From Elysia crispata (taxonomy: Eukaryota; Mollusca; Gastropoda; Plakobranchidae), in contig JAWDGP010002436.1 in NCBI GenBank assembly GCA_033675545.1, positions 107,001-171,000 of the forward strand: 64,000 bases of DNA, written 5' to 3'. The notes under the pieces were generated by a model. It had not been told where the DNA came from. It saw nothing but the letters and a program-made list of their open reading frames with translations, and ran no database searches. The position numbers and the translations under genes are program-made. Positions 25,776 to 40,140 of the stretch are shown here, piece by piece. Numbering within the stretch: the stretch's first letter is position 1; the number at the start of each line of letters is the position of its first letter.

Positions 25776-26640
25776 AGATTGCAAGATCAGCTAAACTAAA
25801 ACTGGGTACAGCCAAGTTGACCTATCAAATGACAGCAGACGGTAGATGGATGACTCAGATCCTTTACGATAATTTTGTATGAATTGTGTCTCTATAGACC
25901 TGGCTTGCTCATGCAAACACTGGGCATATCTTATTGCCTTATTTCATGCTAATAAGAAAAGTTAGAACATTTTGTACATTTTATGAGTAAAAGTCTGATC
26001 TATTTATAGATCCTGTTATAAGCTCATTATCATGCACAAACAAAATGTCCATACGGTAGTGCACTTAAACCGTTAAAGGCACTCTTTGTTTTTTGTTTAT
26101 TATTTGTTTTTAATATTTTTAATACTTGCAAAACCTTATTATAAGCTTTAAAAAAATCTTTAAATACTTGAGGAAAGTATAGAAAGAGCTGTTTTCCTGT
26201 AATAACTCACAGATTCTTTTTTATTAGAAAAGGACTAGATCTAGATCTAAATGATAACAAAATAATGTAGACGTTCATTGAAAGAAAAGAGTACATGAAG
26301 CGGGAAAAGGTTTTACCGTACTTTTCTACCAGCAGCTTCGTCATGTCACGCCTGGGTAGTATTACAGTACAAACCGCAGATTGAAACAAAAAAAAATAAT
26401 TAATAATAATACTTAAAAAATACCCTAAAATTCAGTTTTTAAAAAGCTCTGAAATGAAGAAAACGGTGTAAGGGCTATGTAACTGTAACCTAAATCAAGT
26501 TTGCGGTGTTGTTATTTTCTGTCTGAATGTCCTATCTCTAGATCTATATAATTATTTTTATCTCCCCCTCTCTCTGCCTCAATGTAACAAGTCTATTGTT
26601 GCCTTTAACTCTGATCCTCGTCCTCCTCCCCCTCCTCCTT
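25776..26640. other. Intergenic
   Basis: AT-rich and non-coding. It contains one CTAGATCTAG palindrome at 26235-26244. Confidence 0.5.
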
Positions 26641-26657
26641 CTCGCTCTCTCTCTTCT

Positions 26658-26739
<82 letters not shown>
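26641..26739. repeat. (CT)n microsatellite
   Basis: Interrupted CT/TTC sequence becomes a pure CT run of about 39 units. Confidence 0.95.
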
Positions 26740-26742
<3 letters not shown>

Positions 26743-26910
26743 CTCTCACGTTCTTTTTTAACATTTCAAGTTTTCTCTGAGTTCTGTGATAAAGGGCCAG
26801 ACAGGACAACATCATCAGCATTGCCATCATCATCAACCTTCACTGATGACCACCAGCATCCTTTCGATGATACTCTATATTTTGCATCTATGACCCCAAT
26901 CCTGCACGAC

Positions 26911-26911
<1 letters not shown>

Positions 26912-26979
<68 letters not shown>
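26912..26979. repeat. (TAA)n microsatellite
   Basis: About 22 uninterrupted TAA units. The isoleucine runs in overlapping frames derive from it. Confidence 0.95.
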
Positions 26980-27235
26980 GATGAAATTATAGCCGTACAC
27001 ATATCAAGCAAGGTGGGGATGCGCCGGAAATGCCCTGTCAACCTCTGCCGTACACGAATTATATCTGTGGAGGTCTCAAACGGGAAACGAAACTCGTCAT
27101 GCCCGGGGTACATCAAAGCCTCTAGTTTCCAACTATTATGGTAATCCGCTGTAATAATAGTCGCTTTAGCAAGCTACAAAGCTAGCGTAAGGGAAAAAAA
27201 CTGCTGCAAATACAGTGCAAACATTTGGGGGGTTG

Positions 27236-27298
27236 GTTTTCTGTTTTTTTTTTTTTTTTTGTTTTTTTTTTTTTTTTGGGGGGGGGGTTGTTTTTTAT
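27236..27298. repeat. Poly-T / poly-G homopolymer tract
   Basis: Two long T runs separated by one G, then a G run. Length is likely unreliable in assembly. Confidence 0.85.
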
Positions 27299-27689
27299 TT
27301 AGCACTGTGTACACCATTTCATCATAAACTCTATCTCTACCTGATCAAATTTCATACTTATGGTTTTGTGTTCCTAAAAGTGTAAAGGCCAAACACAGAT
27401 TTGAAACAAATAAAAACATGAATATGCTGGCAGTTTGAATTGTCATTACAGAAAACAGTGTCTGACTTTGACCTTTTGGGAAATAGAGATAGTCTAGTTC
27501 TCGGGCTGATCTCTATTAGGCAGCCATTACAGTAATTTCAAGTTCATGACCTTAACGCATCCTTCATTACCAGGCCAGGCGAGTGCTTCTGGGGTAAGTA
27601 CTAGCCACATACAGCGGTTCAAAATATGGTATGATGGAGAAACGATGATTTCCTGTGTAGTGGGCTCGACTTTCCCTCCAGCAATCTAG

Positions 27690-27990
27690 AAATTCATGTT
27701 GATGTAGCAAGTAAATTCACTATCTAGACATTCATGTTGATGTAGTAAGTAAATTCACTATCTAGACATTCATGTTGATGCAGCAAGTAAATTCACTATC
27801 TAGAAATTCATGTTGATGTAGTAAGTAAATTCACTATCTAGACATTCATGTTGATGTAGCAAGTACATTCACTATCTAGAAATTGATGTTGATGTAGCAA
27901 GCAAATTCACCATCTAGAAATTGATGTTGATGTAGCAAGCAAATTCACTATCTAGAAATTCATGTTGATGAAGCAAGTAAATTCACTATA
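27690..27990. repeat. 38-bp minisatellite, eight copies
   Basis: About eight tandem units of 38 bases with core TTCATGTTGATGTAGCAAGT and AAATTCACTATCTAGA. Units differ at a few positions (TAGCAAG/TAGTAAG, TAGAAAT/TAGACAT). A 38-bp period also occurs, with unrelated sequence, at 5560 and 33231. Confidence 0.9.
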
Positions 27991-29107
27991 CTGTAACATT
28001 TCGTTTCCTTTATTGAAGATATTTACTCAATATTATTACGAAGTAAAACAACATTAAGACAGGATGTTACACAAGAGGAAAGCAACGATTCTGTTCTTTC
28101 TTTAGACAAATTGTAAGAAAGTTGGTCTAGGAAACTTTCAATGAAAATGAAATACACTAATTTAGTTTACTTTGTGAAGCGCAAGAAGTACATTGCCCAC
28201 ATGGAAACAATGAAAGATTATTAAACAAAGCCATTATCGGAATATTTGTCGACATTATTAAACAGTGCAAAATGTCTCAAACAATTGCACAATGACCGTT
28301 GATTTCCAATTTCCTAAAGCCGTCATTATGGGTTCTGTACATGTATACCAATGTCATAACGTGGTCCTCCGTCTAACCATCAAGGGGGGCTGTGACGGGG
28401 CATGTCAAAATGAATAGCGGACTTGCGTCCGTTTGTTCACCTAAGCTATCGTTCGTTTACTTACTGTGCAGTACATTGAAACCGTGTGAATACGGTCGGG
28501 CGAGCCAAGACTGATGATCATTAAATGTAAACTTGAATTGTAATTAAAACGTCTTTGGAAAAAAAGATTTTCTCCATTAAAAAAACATGGGAGTCACCGA
28601 CCAAGAAAGGACTTAGAAACGTGACGAGATAGGCATTTCATCTATTTATGAGTGTCCGATATGCATTGTACTCTTGTCAGGTTTACGGCTCACCATACAT
28701 ACAATGTCATGCCGCCGTCGGGCGGGACATAAGACCCTATCCGAATTCTTGCACTATTTGAGAACCCACGGCAAAGACTAGAGAGTTTTAAAGTTAAGCC
28801 AAGCTAATCAAGGAAGTCAAATCACATAGTAATTATAGTAATTTCTCTGTGTAATTTTGTTTTGTGACATTCGTATGGTGCTTTTTTAATGCCATCTTAA
28901 AGTAATTAAATACGGCCATGAAAAAAATCATTTTTGGGCCTCTGCACCAGTTTGTCTTGGCAAGAGAGGCCAAAATGGCGGTCAAAGTAATATAAATATT
29001 TATACTGCTGCGGGCAGTGTAGCCGTCGTGACTTGGAGGACCAGCCTCCAGAGCGACGTGACTGATGGGTACACGGCTAGTTATACGGTATATGTATGGA
29101 AAGAAGG

Positions 29108-29111
<4 letters not shown>
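27991..29111. other. Intergenic
   Basis: No gene supported. A perfect 14-base palindrome, TATAAATATTTATA, lies near 28992. A GT-AG bounded 46-base minus-strand segment near 28471-28516 is open but too short to call. Confidence 0.45.

Positions 29112-29186
<75 letters not shown>
29112..29186. repeat. (GA)n microsatellite
   Basis: A GA run of about 37 units. Confidence 0.95.
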
Positions 29187-29188
<2 letters not shown>

Positions 29189-29400
29189 GATTGGAAGTCT
29201 GGTTAGTTAAAGTGGTTTGGGAGAGGAAGAGAAGGGAGACTGAACACTTGAATGGAGACGACCATAGACCAGTAATAGATCAAAGACAATTAAGCTAAGT
29301 GTAGTGGAAGTGGGGTGGAAAGAGATAGATGGCAGGGGAAGAAGTGGGAAAAGGAACGGGAGGAGAGAGTCCGAAAATATGGACTACAGATATTAATAAA

Positions 29401-30443
29401 AAGAGAGAGAGGGAAGAAGAGACAGATTGGTCATGAGCGAGAGCGAGAGAGAGAGGGAAGAAGAGACAGATAGGTCATGAGCGAGAGCGAGAGAGAGAGA
29501 GAGGGAAGAGGAGACAGATAGGTCATGAGCGAGAGCGAGAGAGAGGGGGAAGAGGGGACAGATAGGTCATGAGCGAGAGCGTGAGAGAGGGGGAAGAGGG
29601 GACAGATAGGTCATGAGCGAGAGCGAGAGAGAGGGGGAAGAAGGGACAGATAGGTCATGAGCGAGAGCGAGAGAGAGAGAGGGGGAAGAGGGGACAGATA
29701 GGTCATGAGCGAGAGCGAGAGAGAGGGGGAAGAGGGGACAGATAGGTCATGAGCGAGAGCGTGAGAGAGGGGGAAGAGGGGACAGATAGGTCATGAGCGA
29801 GAGCGAGAGAGAGGGGGAAGAAGGGACAGATAGGTCATGAGCGAGAGCGAGAGAGAGGGGGAAGAGGAGACAGATAGGTCATGAGCGAGAGCGAGAGAGA
29901 GGGGGAAGAGGAGACAGATAGCTCATGAGCGAGAGCGAGAGAGAGGGGGAAGAGGAGACAGATAGGTCATGAGCGAGAGCGTGAGAGAGAGGGGGAAGAG
30001 GGGACAGATAGGTCATGAGCGAGAGAGAGAGAGAGAGAGCGAGAGAGAGGGGGAAGAGGAGACAGATAGGTCATGAGCGAGAGCGAGAGGGAAGAGGAGA
30101 CATAAGTCATGAGCGAGAGCGAGAGAGGGGGGGAAGAGGAGACAGATAGGTCATGAGCGAGAGCGAGAGAGAGAGAGAGGGAAGAGGAGACAGATAGGTC
30201 ATGAGCGAGAGCGAGAGGGAAGAGGAGACAGATAGGTCATGAGCGAGAGCGTGAGAGAGGGGGAAGAGGAGACAGATAGGTCATGAGCGAGAGCGAGAGG
30301 GAAGAGGAGACAGATAGGTCATGAGCGAGAGCGAGAGAGAGAGGGAAGAGGAGACAGATAAGTCATGAGCGAGAGCGTGAGAGAAAGGGAAGAAGAGACA
30401 GATAGGTCATGAGCGAGAGCGAGAGAGAGAGGGAAGAGGAGGA
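29401..30443. repeat. Purine-rich minisatellite, about 23 copies
   Basis: A tandem array with an invariant core GACAGATAGGTCATGAGCGA followed by variable GAGAGC(GA)n and GGGGAAGAGG. Unit length runs from about 38 to 58 bases, mostly 44, because the embedded GA stretch expands and contracts. The array is almost pure purine on the plus strand except for the core's TCATGAGC. Confidence 0.92.
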
Positions 30444-31146
30444 AAGGCGCACAAAACCAGTACTACATTTTCTTTTGAGTTTCCAGCTACTGATTTTATT
30501 TTCACCCAAACAGTTGACCCTAGCATGACCTTGTCATTGACCAGGCAATCAATTAGACACCTCTCGATGGCTGTCCAGTCCGATGGTTGCTGACAGTGCG
30601 GGCGACAGTTGACCGATCACTAATGCAGGCGATGATTGGATCTGTGCACACACGCAAGACCTACAACATATCTTAGCCACCAGAAGGCACGTTTTCTACA
30701 TGCTTAACTCTAAATCCTCAGTCATATATTACATTAAGAATAAAGAGACGTTGTTTACATACGGGACATGAGCTAATTCTGTATTTTCCTAATCTGTTTA
30801 ATGATTTTTTAAACGTTTATCAGGCTATGAATTGTGAGAATTCTCAGCTGCCTATTTATAGGAACTCGCATGATAATGGTTGTTTAAGAGGATCTATAGA
30901 TTTTTTTTTTTTTGTTTTTTTTTTTTTTGTTTTAACAAAATTAGTTAACTGTTCTAATTGTTGACCGATTCAGACATCAAGTGAAATAAATACATGTGTT
31001 GGCATGAGACTGCGCATGACAAGAGCCTGAGGGGCATGTAAAGAAGTAGAAGTATAACGAGAATAATGAGTTTCTCCTGCCTATCAGGTTGCATTCATAT
31101 ACATGGAAAGAAGCAAAAACATCGAGAAGGGTAAGAGCGCTTTGTG

Positions 31147-31150
<4 letters not shown>
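30444..31150. other. Intergenic
   Basis: Non-coding, with a poly-T double run at 30900-30928. No exon noticed. Confidence 0.5.

Positions 31151-31218
<68 letters not shown>
31151..31218. repeat. (GA)n microsatellite
   Basis: A GA run of about 34 units. Confidence 0.95.
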
Positions 31219-31222
<4 letters not shown>

Positions 31223-33230
31223 AGACATAATAATATCATAGACAAGCTGAAATCCCTATTCTACAAACGGGACCCAGGTGTCAACTTGCCGAGGCTGGAG
31301 TGCGTGTGTGTATTTAAAGAGGCTTATTAATTTAATGGTCTTGATATCTCTCCTTTTACTTACATGATCCACATAAAAGTATATGCCTTCACCTATCAAT
31401 TTTACATAGAATATAAAATTCTAATTCAAAACACAAAATTTAGATGTGGAGCTTAATTTTTTGGGGGGAATATAGGAAATCTACTAAATATTCTATTCTT
31501 TCCCAATCTGTTTTTTAGATCCTTTTAAATGTTTAATAAATTACAAAGCTCGGAATTTTCGTGTGAAGTGCATTTAAGTGCACTGCCTTGCGGGAATTCT
31601 TAGCACCGAAGTTATTTAAACCTAGATAAAAACCTCAAGCCGATTGATAACGACTTCTGTCTTTTTTTTTTTTTAAGAATAAGAAAAATGCGCGCACAAT
31701 AATTGGTGATCGTGAGTATAGCCTATGTTGGCGAAACAAAGCATTTTGGGGAAACCGGGGAGCAGTTTGGGTGATTTGTTTTTATGAATTAGAACCTGGC
31801 CACATGAATGTTGTAGACGCCTGGAAAGTTTCAAAGGTGTGCTTTGGGTAATGACGGAGGAGTTCGCAGTCAAAGCCTCCAAAGTCCGCCTTTATATAAA
31901 GATAGACATACGGCCATACTGAAAAAAGCGTTCAGAATCTTTTCGGGGCATAATTTGACAAGCAGTTAGCCAAAATTAATAAGGCTGAAGGATTTTATTA
32001 CGCAGGAATTCCGCTAACTATAAAATGAAGATTACAATAACCTATCAGCTTGACTTTATCTTCTCAGGTTTATTTATTTCTATTCATGTATTATTTCTGC
32101 CATGTAATGGAATGCTAGATGCTGGCTCGATTTAAAATTCCTACGCCTTGTTTTCTAGAAAAGCGTCGAGACGAATTTTTATTTTTTTTTTTTTTTTTTT
32201 TTTTTGGCAAAACAAAGCTAGATTTGTCCCTTACGATTGTTTATGTTACGTAGCAGGTTAGGCTGACAGGCTGTTGAAGTAACGAATCAAAAACATTGTC
32301 CGGGTCACGGTGATCTTGAGACTCCATTCAAATTAAGGCTGATGATAAACCATTTTAACTGTGGTTTGACAGGGGGTGCAGCGACAACCGCCAAGCAAGA
32401 GATCTCGGTCACATCATACACGTCTACACCAGCCATATGTTTTGTTATACATACTAACCCAATATAGATCCAAGGATAACAAGTTTCAATTAAAATCCTT
32501 TGATATTGTTTTCAATTGTGGCAAGTTTTTTTTCTAGTGTTCTTCGAAGTGAGCGTAGATTTTGTCCTCAATAGATCTTTTAAAAAGTTTCAGAAGTAAA
32601 TAATGGCGCGCGTAAACCACTTGTTTTTGACACAGGACTAAAGTTATGACATATAAGATCTTTAGAGACGTGAGAGCGATGAGATTATGGAGGCAGATAA
32701 AAGACCCGAACAGTTCGACAAGAAATGCTTAAATTCATGGACAGGTTTCAATATTTTCTCAGTAAGTACAGAACAGCGTTTAAGCTTGAACAAGATGACC
32801 CTGGCCTTATAGCTAATTACTGTTAATTAGATTAAAATATTTTGTTCCTTTTGAAACTCGGCAACATTTTCAGCGCAGGAGAAATCGTTTGCGGAAAAAA
32901 GCTACAGTGCAAAAACTGGTCAAGACAAACAGATCATGTGTAATATCATGATGATAAATAATTACAATTTTTCTCTTTTCTTGGAAATTCATCTTCACAC
33001 GTGGCTGAGAATGAAATTAAATCAAAGGAGAATCAGCCACTGGCTCAAGGTTGGCCGATACGGATCAGTTGGGCAATACGTGGGAGCGAACCTTTTCCAT
33101 TATTTTGTACGGATCTGTTGTTTGATGCTGCCTCAAGGTTTTGAACCTTGAAATCCTCACATAGCGAGAACTGGCAGTGATAACAACAAGGTTTACGGTC
33201 ATCAATTCTGTGAGGAGACTTCTTTGAGAG
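31219..33230. other. Intergenic
   Basis: No supported gene. A long poly-T run lies at 32178-32204. Open frames at 31673-31882 and 32936-33151 have no recognisable features. A small inverted repeat CAAGGTT...AACCTTG lies near 33134-33150. Confidence 0.45.
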
Positions 33231-33346
33231 ACGGTTGGGGCCCTGAGTGGCTAACCTTCACCATGAGAACGGTTGGGGCCCTGAGTGGCTAACCTTCACC
33301 ATCAGAACGGTTGGGGCCCTGAGTGGCCAACCTTCACCATCAGAAC
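33231..33346. repeat. 38-bp tandem repeat, three copies
   Basis: Units start at 33231, 33269 and 33307 with core ACGGTTGGGGCCCTGAGTGG followed by CTAACCTTCACCAT. Near-identical copies suggest a recent expansion. Confidence 0.9.
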
Positions 33347-33456
33347 TGCCCTCGACCTCACATACCCTCGTGATTACTCCGCCACATGCCTTACCGGGCC
33401 TGCCGAGTGCCGACCAACCGTGACCTGGGATCCCCCCACCCCTTTTTTTCCCCCAG

Positions 33457-33527
33457 ATGATCAGTCGTGTGTGGGAGGGACTCCCTCGACGTGTCTCTTG
33501 TCATACAGCGACGATGAGAACCATTAG
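33457..33527 (+). other. Possible terminal exon (unrecognised)
   Basis: A strong acceptor, an eight-T run plus CCCCCAG ending at 33456, is followed by 22 open codons (DQSCVGGTPSTCLLSYSDDE and two more) and a TAG at 33525. An acidic C-terminus is plausible, but no downstream AATAAA was found and no family was recognised. The G+C-rich sequence upstream may be a dispersed repeat. Confidence 0.2.
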
Positions 33528-35131
33528 ACTGATTAAGTTATAGTGCGTGTTATGTTTTAAGATTAGATTTTATTTAGATCTATCCCCTAAGTCGCTATCA
33601 CAATCTTGTGAAGGAGCGCTTGAGTGCTGTGCATCATCTTATCTCTCGCGTATGTAACAGCATTCCTTGTCCATTTTAAAGGACGGCTAACTTGCAGCGC
33701 AAGTGTTTCCGTGATCCGAGTTCTATATGAATACTTTATTCACAAGTCTATGACTTAACATTATTTCTTTTCAATGCCAGTAAACGTTAAAAGCTACTCT
33801 CAAAGCTGGAGTTTGAACGGTTTCCCTTGAAGACAACCCTGGCCGTGTTCAAATGAAAGCTTGACTGTTACAGTCCCACACCACATACACACACACACAC
33901 ACACTCCATGAACATATCTGAAGCAACCAACCAGAACACGCTCTAATCGTCACATAACAAGTTCATGAGCGGTTTGTCAAACTTCTACAGGATCATTTTA
34001 CCCCACTTCTATAACTAAAACCCTTTTCTTTCAAAGGAAATTTGTCTGCCTCAGCAAATTATACGTTATACAAATCCATTAATATATTTCTTATTGGAAC
34101 GAAATGATGTGGCCTTCAAAAATCTTCATTGCTGAAGATCAGCTTCTGAAAAATATTACTTGTGTTGTGTGTGTGTGTGCGTGTTGAGAGAGAGAAAGAG
34201 TGAGCGACCCCGGATGGGGGGAGGTGTTCAGCCCCTACTAGCGAGATTCTCGTATATTGTTTAAATCGATTATCGATCCTAAATACGATCATTATCTCCC
34301 TTACAAGAAGCTCTACTCAGAGGGATTGAGGATGCGCGTGAGTCGCACAGCACAGGGCATGGCGAGCATGGTGTAGACTCTACCCAGTGCAGCAGACTAG
34401 TGAGTATGTCTAAACAATCATGGGATTATTATTTCTCGATATTATCCTCTCTCACGTGACTCTCCGGGGTTGCTGGAGTCAGAGACGGACTGATTGTTTT
34501 TTAAAGTCTTTGAAGACAAATTTTACCTCTTTCCCCAACTCGACTGCAAAGTAAAATTATATCGTAACCATAATAATGCCGACCCAAAATGTACAACCCG
34601 GCACCTCTACACATGCCACTTTTTTCCAATGCTCATTACCGTCTTATAGTACTTTTGCGAGTGTGTCATCGATCTAGTAGTTAAACCTTCGCTTGTTTTG
34701 ATTAGTCTGATCACACATTTGTGTAAGTTTCGATAATATGCCACTAATTGGAGGTCGGTGAGACTTGAAGGGCGTTAGTACCTACAAGCACGTAGAACAC
34801 CCTTTATATGTATTTAATATCGGACATACAGGATGCCTATTAAAAATTCATCTTATTTTTTTCATTCTTTTTTGTTCCACTTCACTAAATTGGGCAGTAT
34901 CTTGCGACTTACTGAAGCCTCACGTAAACTACCAGTTTTTGTAGGCCGGGCAAGCGAAGCGTTAAGATTTTTAACACTCCAAAGAAGCATCCTTCTGAAG
35001 CTTCGAGAATGTATACCTACATACAGAAACTTCTGGATTTGAGTGTCTGTGGGTATCTGAAGAGGTCTTAAGAGATGCATGATACTTTTTAGAACGCAAT
35101 AGAAAAATGTGGCATGTGGACTAATGGCTTA

Positions 35132-35136
<5 letters not shown>
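33528..35136. other. Intergenic
   Basis: No supported gene. Short CA and GT runs lie near 33888 and 34163. Purine-rich GA runs lie around 34186. Confidence 0.45.

Positions 35137-35199
<63 letters not shown>
35137..35199. repeat. (GA)n microsatellite
   Basis: A GA run of about 31 units, followed by 230 bases of interrupted purine-rich sequence that leads into the next GA array. Confidence 0.95.
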
Positions 35200-35201
<2 letters not shown>

Positions 35202-35431
35202 AGAGAGACAGAGAGAATGTCACAGACACAGGAAGACAGTCAATAACAGAAAACTTTAAAAACTAAGAGAAGACCCAGAAAATAGTTAATATGAAAAAAA
35301 ATGTTGAGAATGAGAGAATAGACAGAGCAAGAGAAACAGTGACAAAGAGATGGTTGAGAAAGACACATAAATCGAGGAAGGGCGAAAGAGTCGCTTAAGT
35401 AGAGAGGAAGAGGGAGATAAACAGCGTGAGA

Positions 35432-36555
<1,124 letters not shown>

Positions 36556-36616
<61 letters not shown>

Positions 36617-36704
36617 AAGGAGGGAGAAAGAGAGAGAGAGGTAAGGAGGGAGAAAGAGAGAGACAGAGGGATAGAGAGACAGAAAGAGAAAGAGACAGAG
36701 AGAG
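36556..36704. repeat. (GA)n and interrupted purine tract
   Basis: About 28 GA units, then GGAGGGAAGG and GACAGA motifs to 36704. Overlapping Arg-Glu and Ser-Leu frames are repeat artefacts. Confidence 0.93.
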
Positions 36705-38468
36705 ACGAAGCTCTTACAGGACAAAAACGGACGACCGGAAACAGGTCCTCTAAGCGTCCTTGTGAATCCTTATAAAAGCGGCGCTGGAAGCGGGCTATGT
36801 AGTCTTCTGGCAAGCTTTGCACCGGTAAATGGCAGTTCCATGTACTTATAGTCTCACAAGTGGCATAGTATAATGAAGAGAATGGTTGTACGTCATTTAA
36901 GTGTAGCGTATGTATGAACCACACTCGTCTCTCAAACGCAGGGCACGTCAAAATCAGACAAAAAAAAATGTGTGTATGTGTGTGTTCGGGTGTGTCATAC
37001 TTAACACTTTTGGTTTCTTATTTCATTGGTTTATCTATTCCTGGCTTAAGAGGAAGAAACTTGGCCGACGTTTGGCTAAGACTACTCCAAGAGCTATAGC
37101 CATCAAAATGATGTTGAAAAAATTGTTCCTTTCAAGAAATCTGTGTCATAGAGCCGGAAGACTCGTTTAAGCCAAAGTACTGATAAGACAGCATTCCCCC
37201 ATCTCCCTCATTTCCTTTGGCCTCACAATGTACACCTGGCCGACTTGTGGCCGATAACAAAGGTACCGTACCGGCCCGTGTCAACATTACCTGTCACAAC
37301 CTTTGCAGCCCACGGGAGATGAGCAATGATAGGATGTCATGTTAGTGCATGGCCATCAGTGATAGCGACACACAACAACAAGCGGCAGATAACGTTAGAT
37401 TTCGCTTTCCGACCTTTAACCTCGGTACAGGAAAACAAAAACTAATCGAGCAACAGTTTAAATTTTCTGTATTTTCTTCACAACAAGGTGAAATCTGTAA
37501 GACCGTAGAGCATGACTAATGTCAAGAATATAATTTTAAGTTTTTAGAGTACACTGATACTATTTATTTTTTAATTGGCATCCAGGTGGTTGTGTCTAAG
37601 TTATGCGGGGCACCCTGATCGCTTGCAGTCTGTGTATCCACTATACTGACTCAGTTAATTAAGTGGGGTTGCTACAAATGTTAGGGTTTGATGTCGCTGC
37701 TACACCGTACAAGACTGTCGGGGAGTTTGGGGAGGCCAAACTAACCAAATTTGTGTGGACGGTAAGGCCAGAGGGTGTTAATAGCGTCACAGCTCGAAAC
37801 ACACGAGCGTCACTCTCTAAGTTATACAATTATTCTACCTGACAATAATTTGTGAGCCTGAAAAAAAACTTAGACCTCTGATAACCCTTGCTATAGACAG
37901 GAAATCAAGGAGTGATGTGATCAGTCACGATGTTTGTGTCTCCAAAACTAGACCTGCAATACACTGTCGGATTTCAACCTGCGAGAGCCTGTTGAACATA
38001 CATGTTAAAACTACTAAAGTAACGTTCCATGAATTGTCGATTTGAAGGTTAAGATTCGAGCCCACGAAAATGTAATGAAATCACTCCTCACGAGTGTAAC
38101 AATATTATTTAATCAGGAAACTAGTCACTTTATCACCGCCCCTAACTTTCATGATCTAACTGAGGAGTCATCAAAACATGACAATAGAGAGCTCAATATA
38201 GTAGCTAGAGCGATGCGGGCAGCAACAGGTGGCAATGGGCTGCCCTGCCGTGACACCAATACCCACATTCTACTGAGGATCATAATTCTTGTCAGTTGTC
38301 CTTCCCGGGTTACACGAGATCGCTACCTCAGTATTTGATCCACTGATGAGGGCTTGTGTTACAAGTACTGAAGTAGGCCTATACTGGTTTCGCGTGTTTG
38401 TAAGTGTGTGAACGAGGAAAGGAAGGGTGGTAAAAACCCTTAAAGCAAGGACAACTGGGAGGGGGAGA

Positions 38469-38470
<2 letters not shown>
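36705..38470. other. Intergenic
   Basis: No gene that I can support. A GT-rich run lies near 36970-36993. Confidence 0.45.

Positions 38471-38525
<55 letters not shown>
38471..38525. repeat. (GA)n microsatellite
   Basis: A GA run of about 27 units. Confidence 0.95.
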
Positions 38526-38527
<2 letters not shown>

Positions 38528-39260
38528 ATTATGCAAAATGGCATCGTCTTTCATTTCTGCTCTAACATGCTCTCATCCTGTAAAACTCTAAATCTGACGA
38601 TGTATCAATGAATGATTGATAGTGCTGGGCAGTTAGATCTAGGTTGGTAATTAATTACTATATCAGAGTCATTTCTCATAACGATAAACACTGAAGAGTT
38701 TGCCAGGTGGAACACCGTTAAGTTTCGAACTTCACACATATAGACCAAGCTCGATGGGTATTCCCTATTACGTGACATTGTGGCTTTATGGACTTGGGTG
38801 ACAATTGATCAAACTATTCATAGATAGGGGGCCTAGGCGTGTTATCTCTAGAACTTGACATGATAGATAGTGTGTAGCGGCCCGTCCAGTTGATCTTTAC
38901 AACATGATCTTACAACACACCACCCGGAAACACGATTGACGACCTGCCAAACTTTGGCGACATTTACCGTTAAAAAATGGTCTGAGAGTTAGTTCAAGCG
39001 GTATGGGAAAAAACACTGTATGCATACCATGAAGAATTTACAACCTCACAAGTTGTCCAACTTTCAGATGTGACGTCAGGAGAAACGTTTCATCTAACGA
39101 GCCGATGGCCTGTTTTCTCATAAAACTTTAACGCTCGAGTTTCATGTACATTAAAAAAAAAAATTAAGCTCTGGTGAGGGTGCCCTATCTTGACCTGGGT
39201 CACGACCTGAGTATAGACGGTTAAGCTCATTTTAAATTCAGTCTTACACTGTATGTGTGT

Positions 39261-39265
<5 letters not shown>
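38526..39265. other. Intergenic
   Basis: Nothing gene-like seen. One TGACGTCA (CRE type) lies at 39071-39078. Confidence 0.45.

Positions 39266-39325
<60 letters not shown>
39266..39325. repeat. (GA)n microsatellite
   Basis: A GA run of about 30 units. Confidence 0.95.
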
Positions 39326-39328
<3 letters not shown>

Positions 39329-39462
39329 AAAGTGTGTGTGGTAGGGGTTGGGGTGGGGAGAGGGTAAGACTTCAAAAGAACGTCGTGTGCTTGTTCTTAT
39401 TTTCGCCTTTACCGAACAACCAAAAAGGAGTCTATGTATTTTCTTTTTTCGGTCTGATCTCA

Positions 39463-39566
39463 AACCTGCCGAACACACTTTTCGAAACAGATTTTTAACT
39501 GATCCATGATCCGCAACCTGCCGAACACACTTTTCGAAACAGAATTTTAACTGATCCATGATCTGT
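39463..39566. repeat. 52-bp tandem duplication
   Basis: Two copies 52 bases apart, each starting AACCTGCCGAACACACTTTT and ending ACTGATCCATGATC, differ at only a few positions. Confidence 0.88.
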
Positions 39567-40140
39567 AAGTTCTGATGATAGACAATAGGATAGGTCTTCT
39601 TTGGTTCCTATAATTGAATGAAGGCTTGAAGGTGGAGTTAACCAGGGTTAACCAGATCATCAGTGTCCGTCTCAAAACACTCAAATCGTCATTGCTAGGC
39701 TATTTGGGTCAGCCAGGCGTGGCCTAACCTGTCGTCTGGAAAGTGCGGAGGAGGAAAAGAGACGGAAACCGATGACGTCATTTGACAAACTTTAGGCAGT
39801 GCAGCATGGTGTGCATGTGGCCCTAGCACTGTTGGAAACAAACTGGAGAGAGGGGGAGGGTGGAGGGGAGGGAGGAGAGGGAGATCCGGCTCAGTTTCTT
39901 GTGTCTAGATTCTTGTTTGCCTGTACATTATGGATGACACATGGTATACTCTCCAGATTACATTTAGCACAGTTCAGTCCTCTCGGAATGCGACACAATA
40001 CTTGCGTTGTTTGCATCTGGGTGTTTTATTCTATGGCCACCTTATTGTGTCAAACTCATGGGGTTAGCACCTGCATTAAGATCTTTCAATTGTTAAAACA
40101 GAATCAAAACAGCTTAAGATCGGCATGATATGCACCCTGA
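39567..40140. other. Intergenic
   Basis: No gene supported. A consensus CRE TGACGTCA lies at 39773-39780, next to a G/A-rich stretch at 39845-39885. Confidence 0.4.

Noticed and set aside
28471-28516. 46-base minus-strand segment between AG and GTAAGT
   Set aside because: Too short. Open segments of this size between splice-like sites are expected by chance.
29401-30443. CRISPR-like array of direct repeats with variable spacers
   Set aside because: The spacers are GA runs of varying length, not unique sequences, and the genome is clearly eukaryotic. It is a minisatellite.
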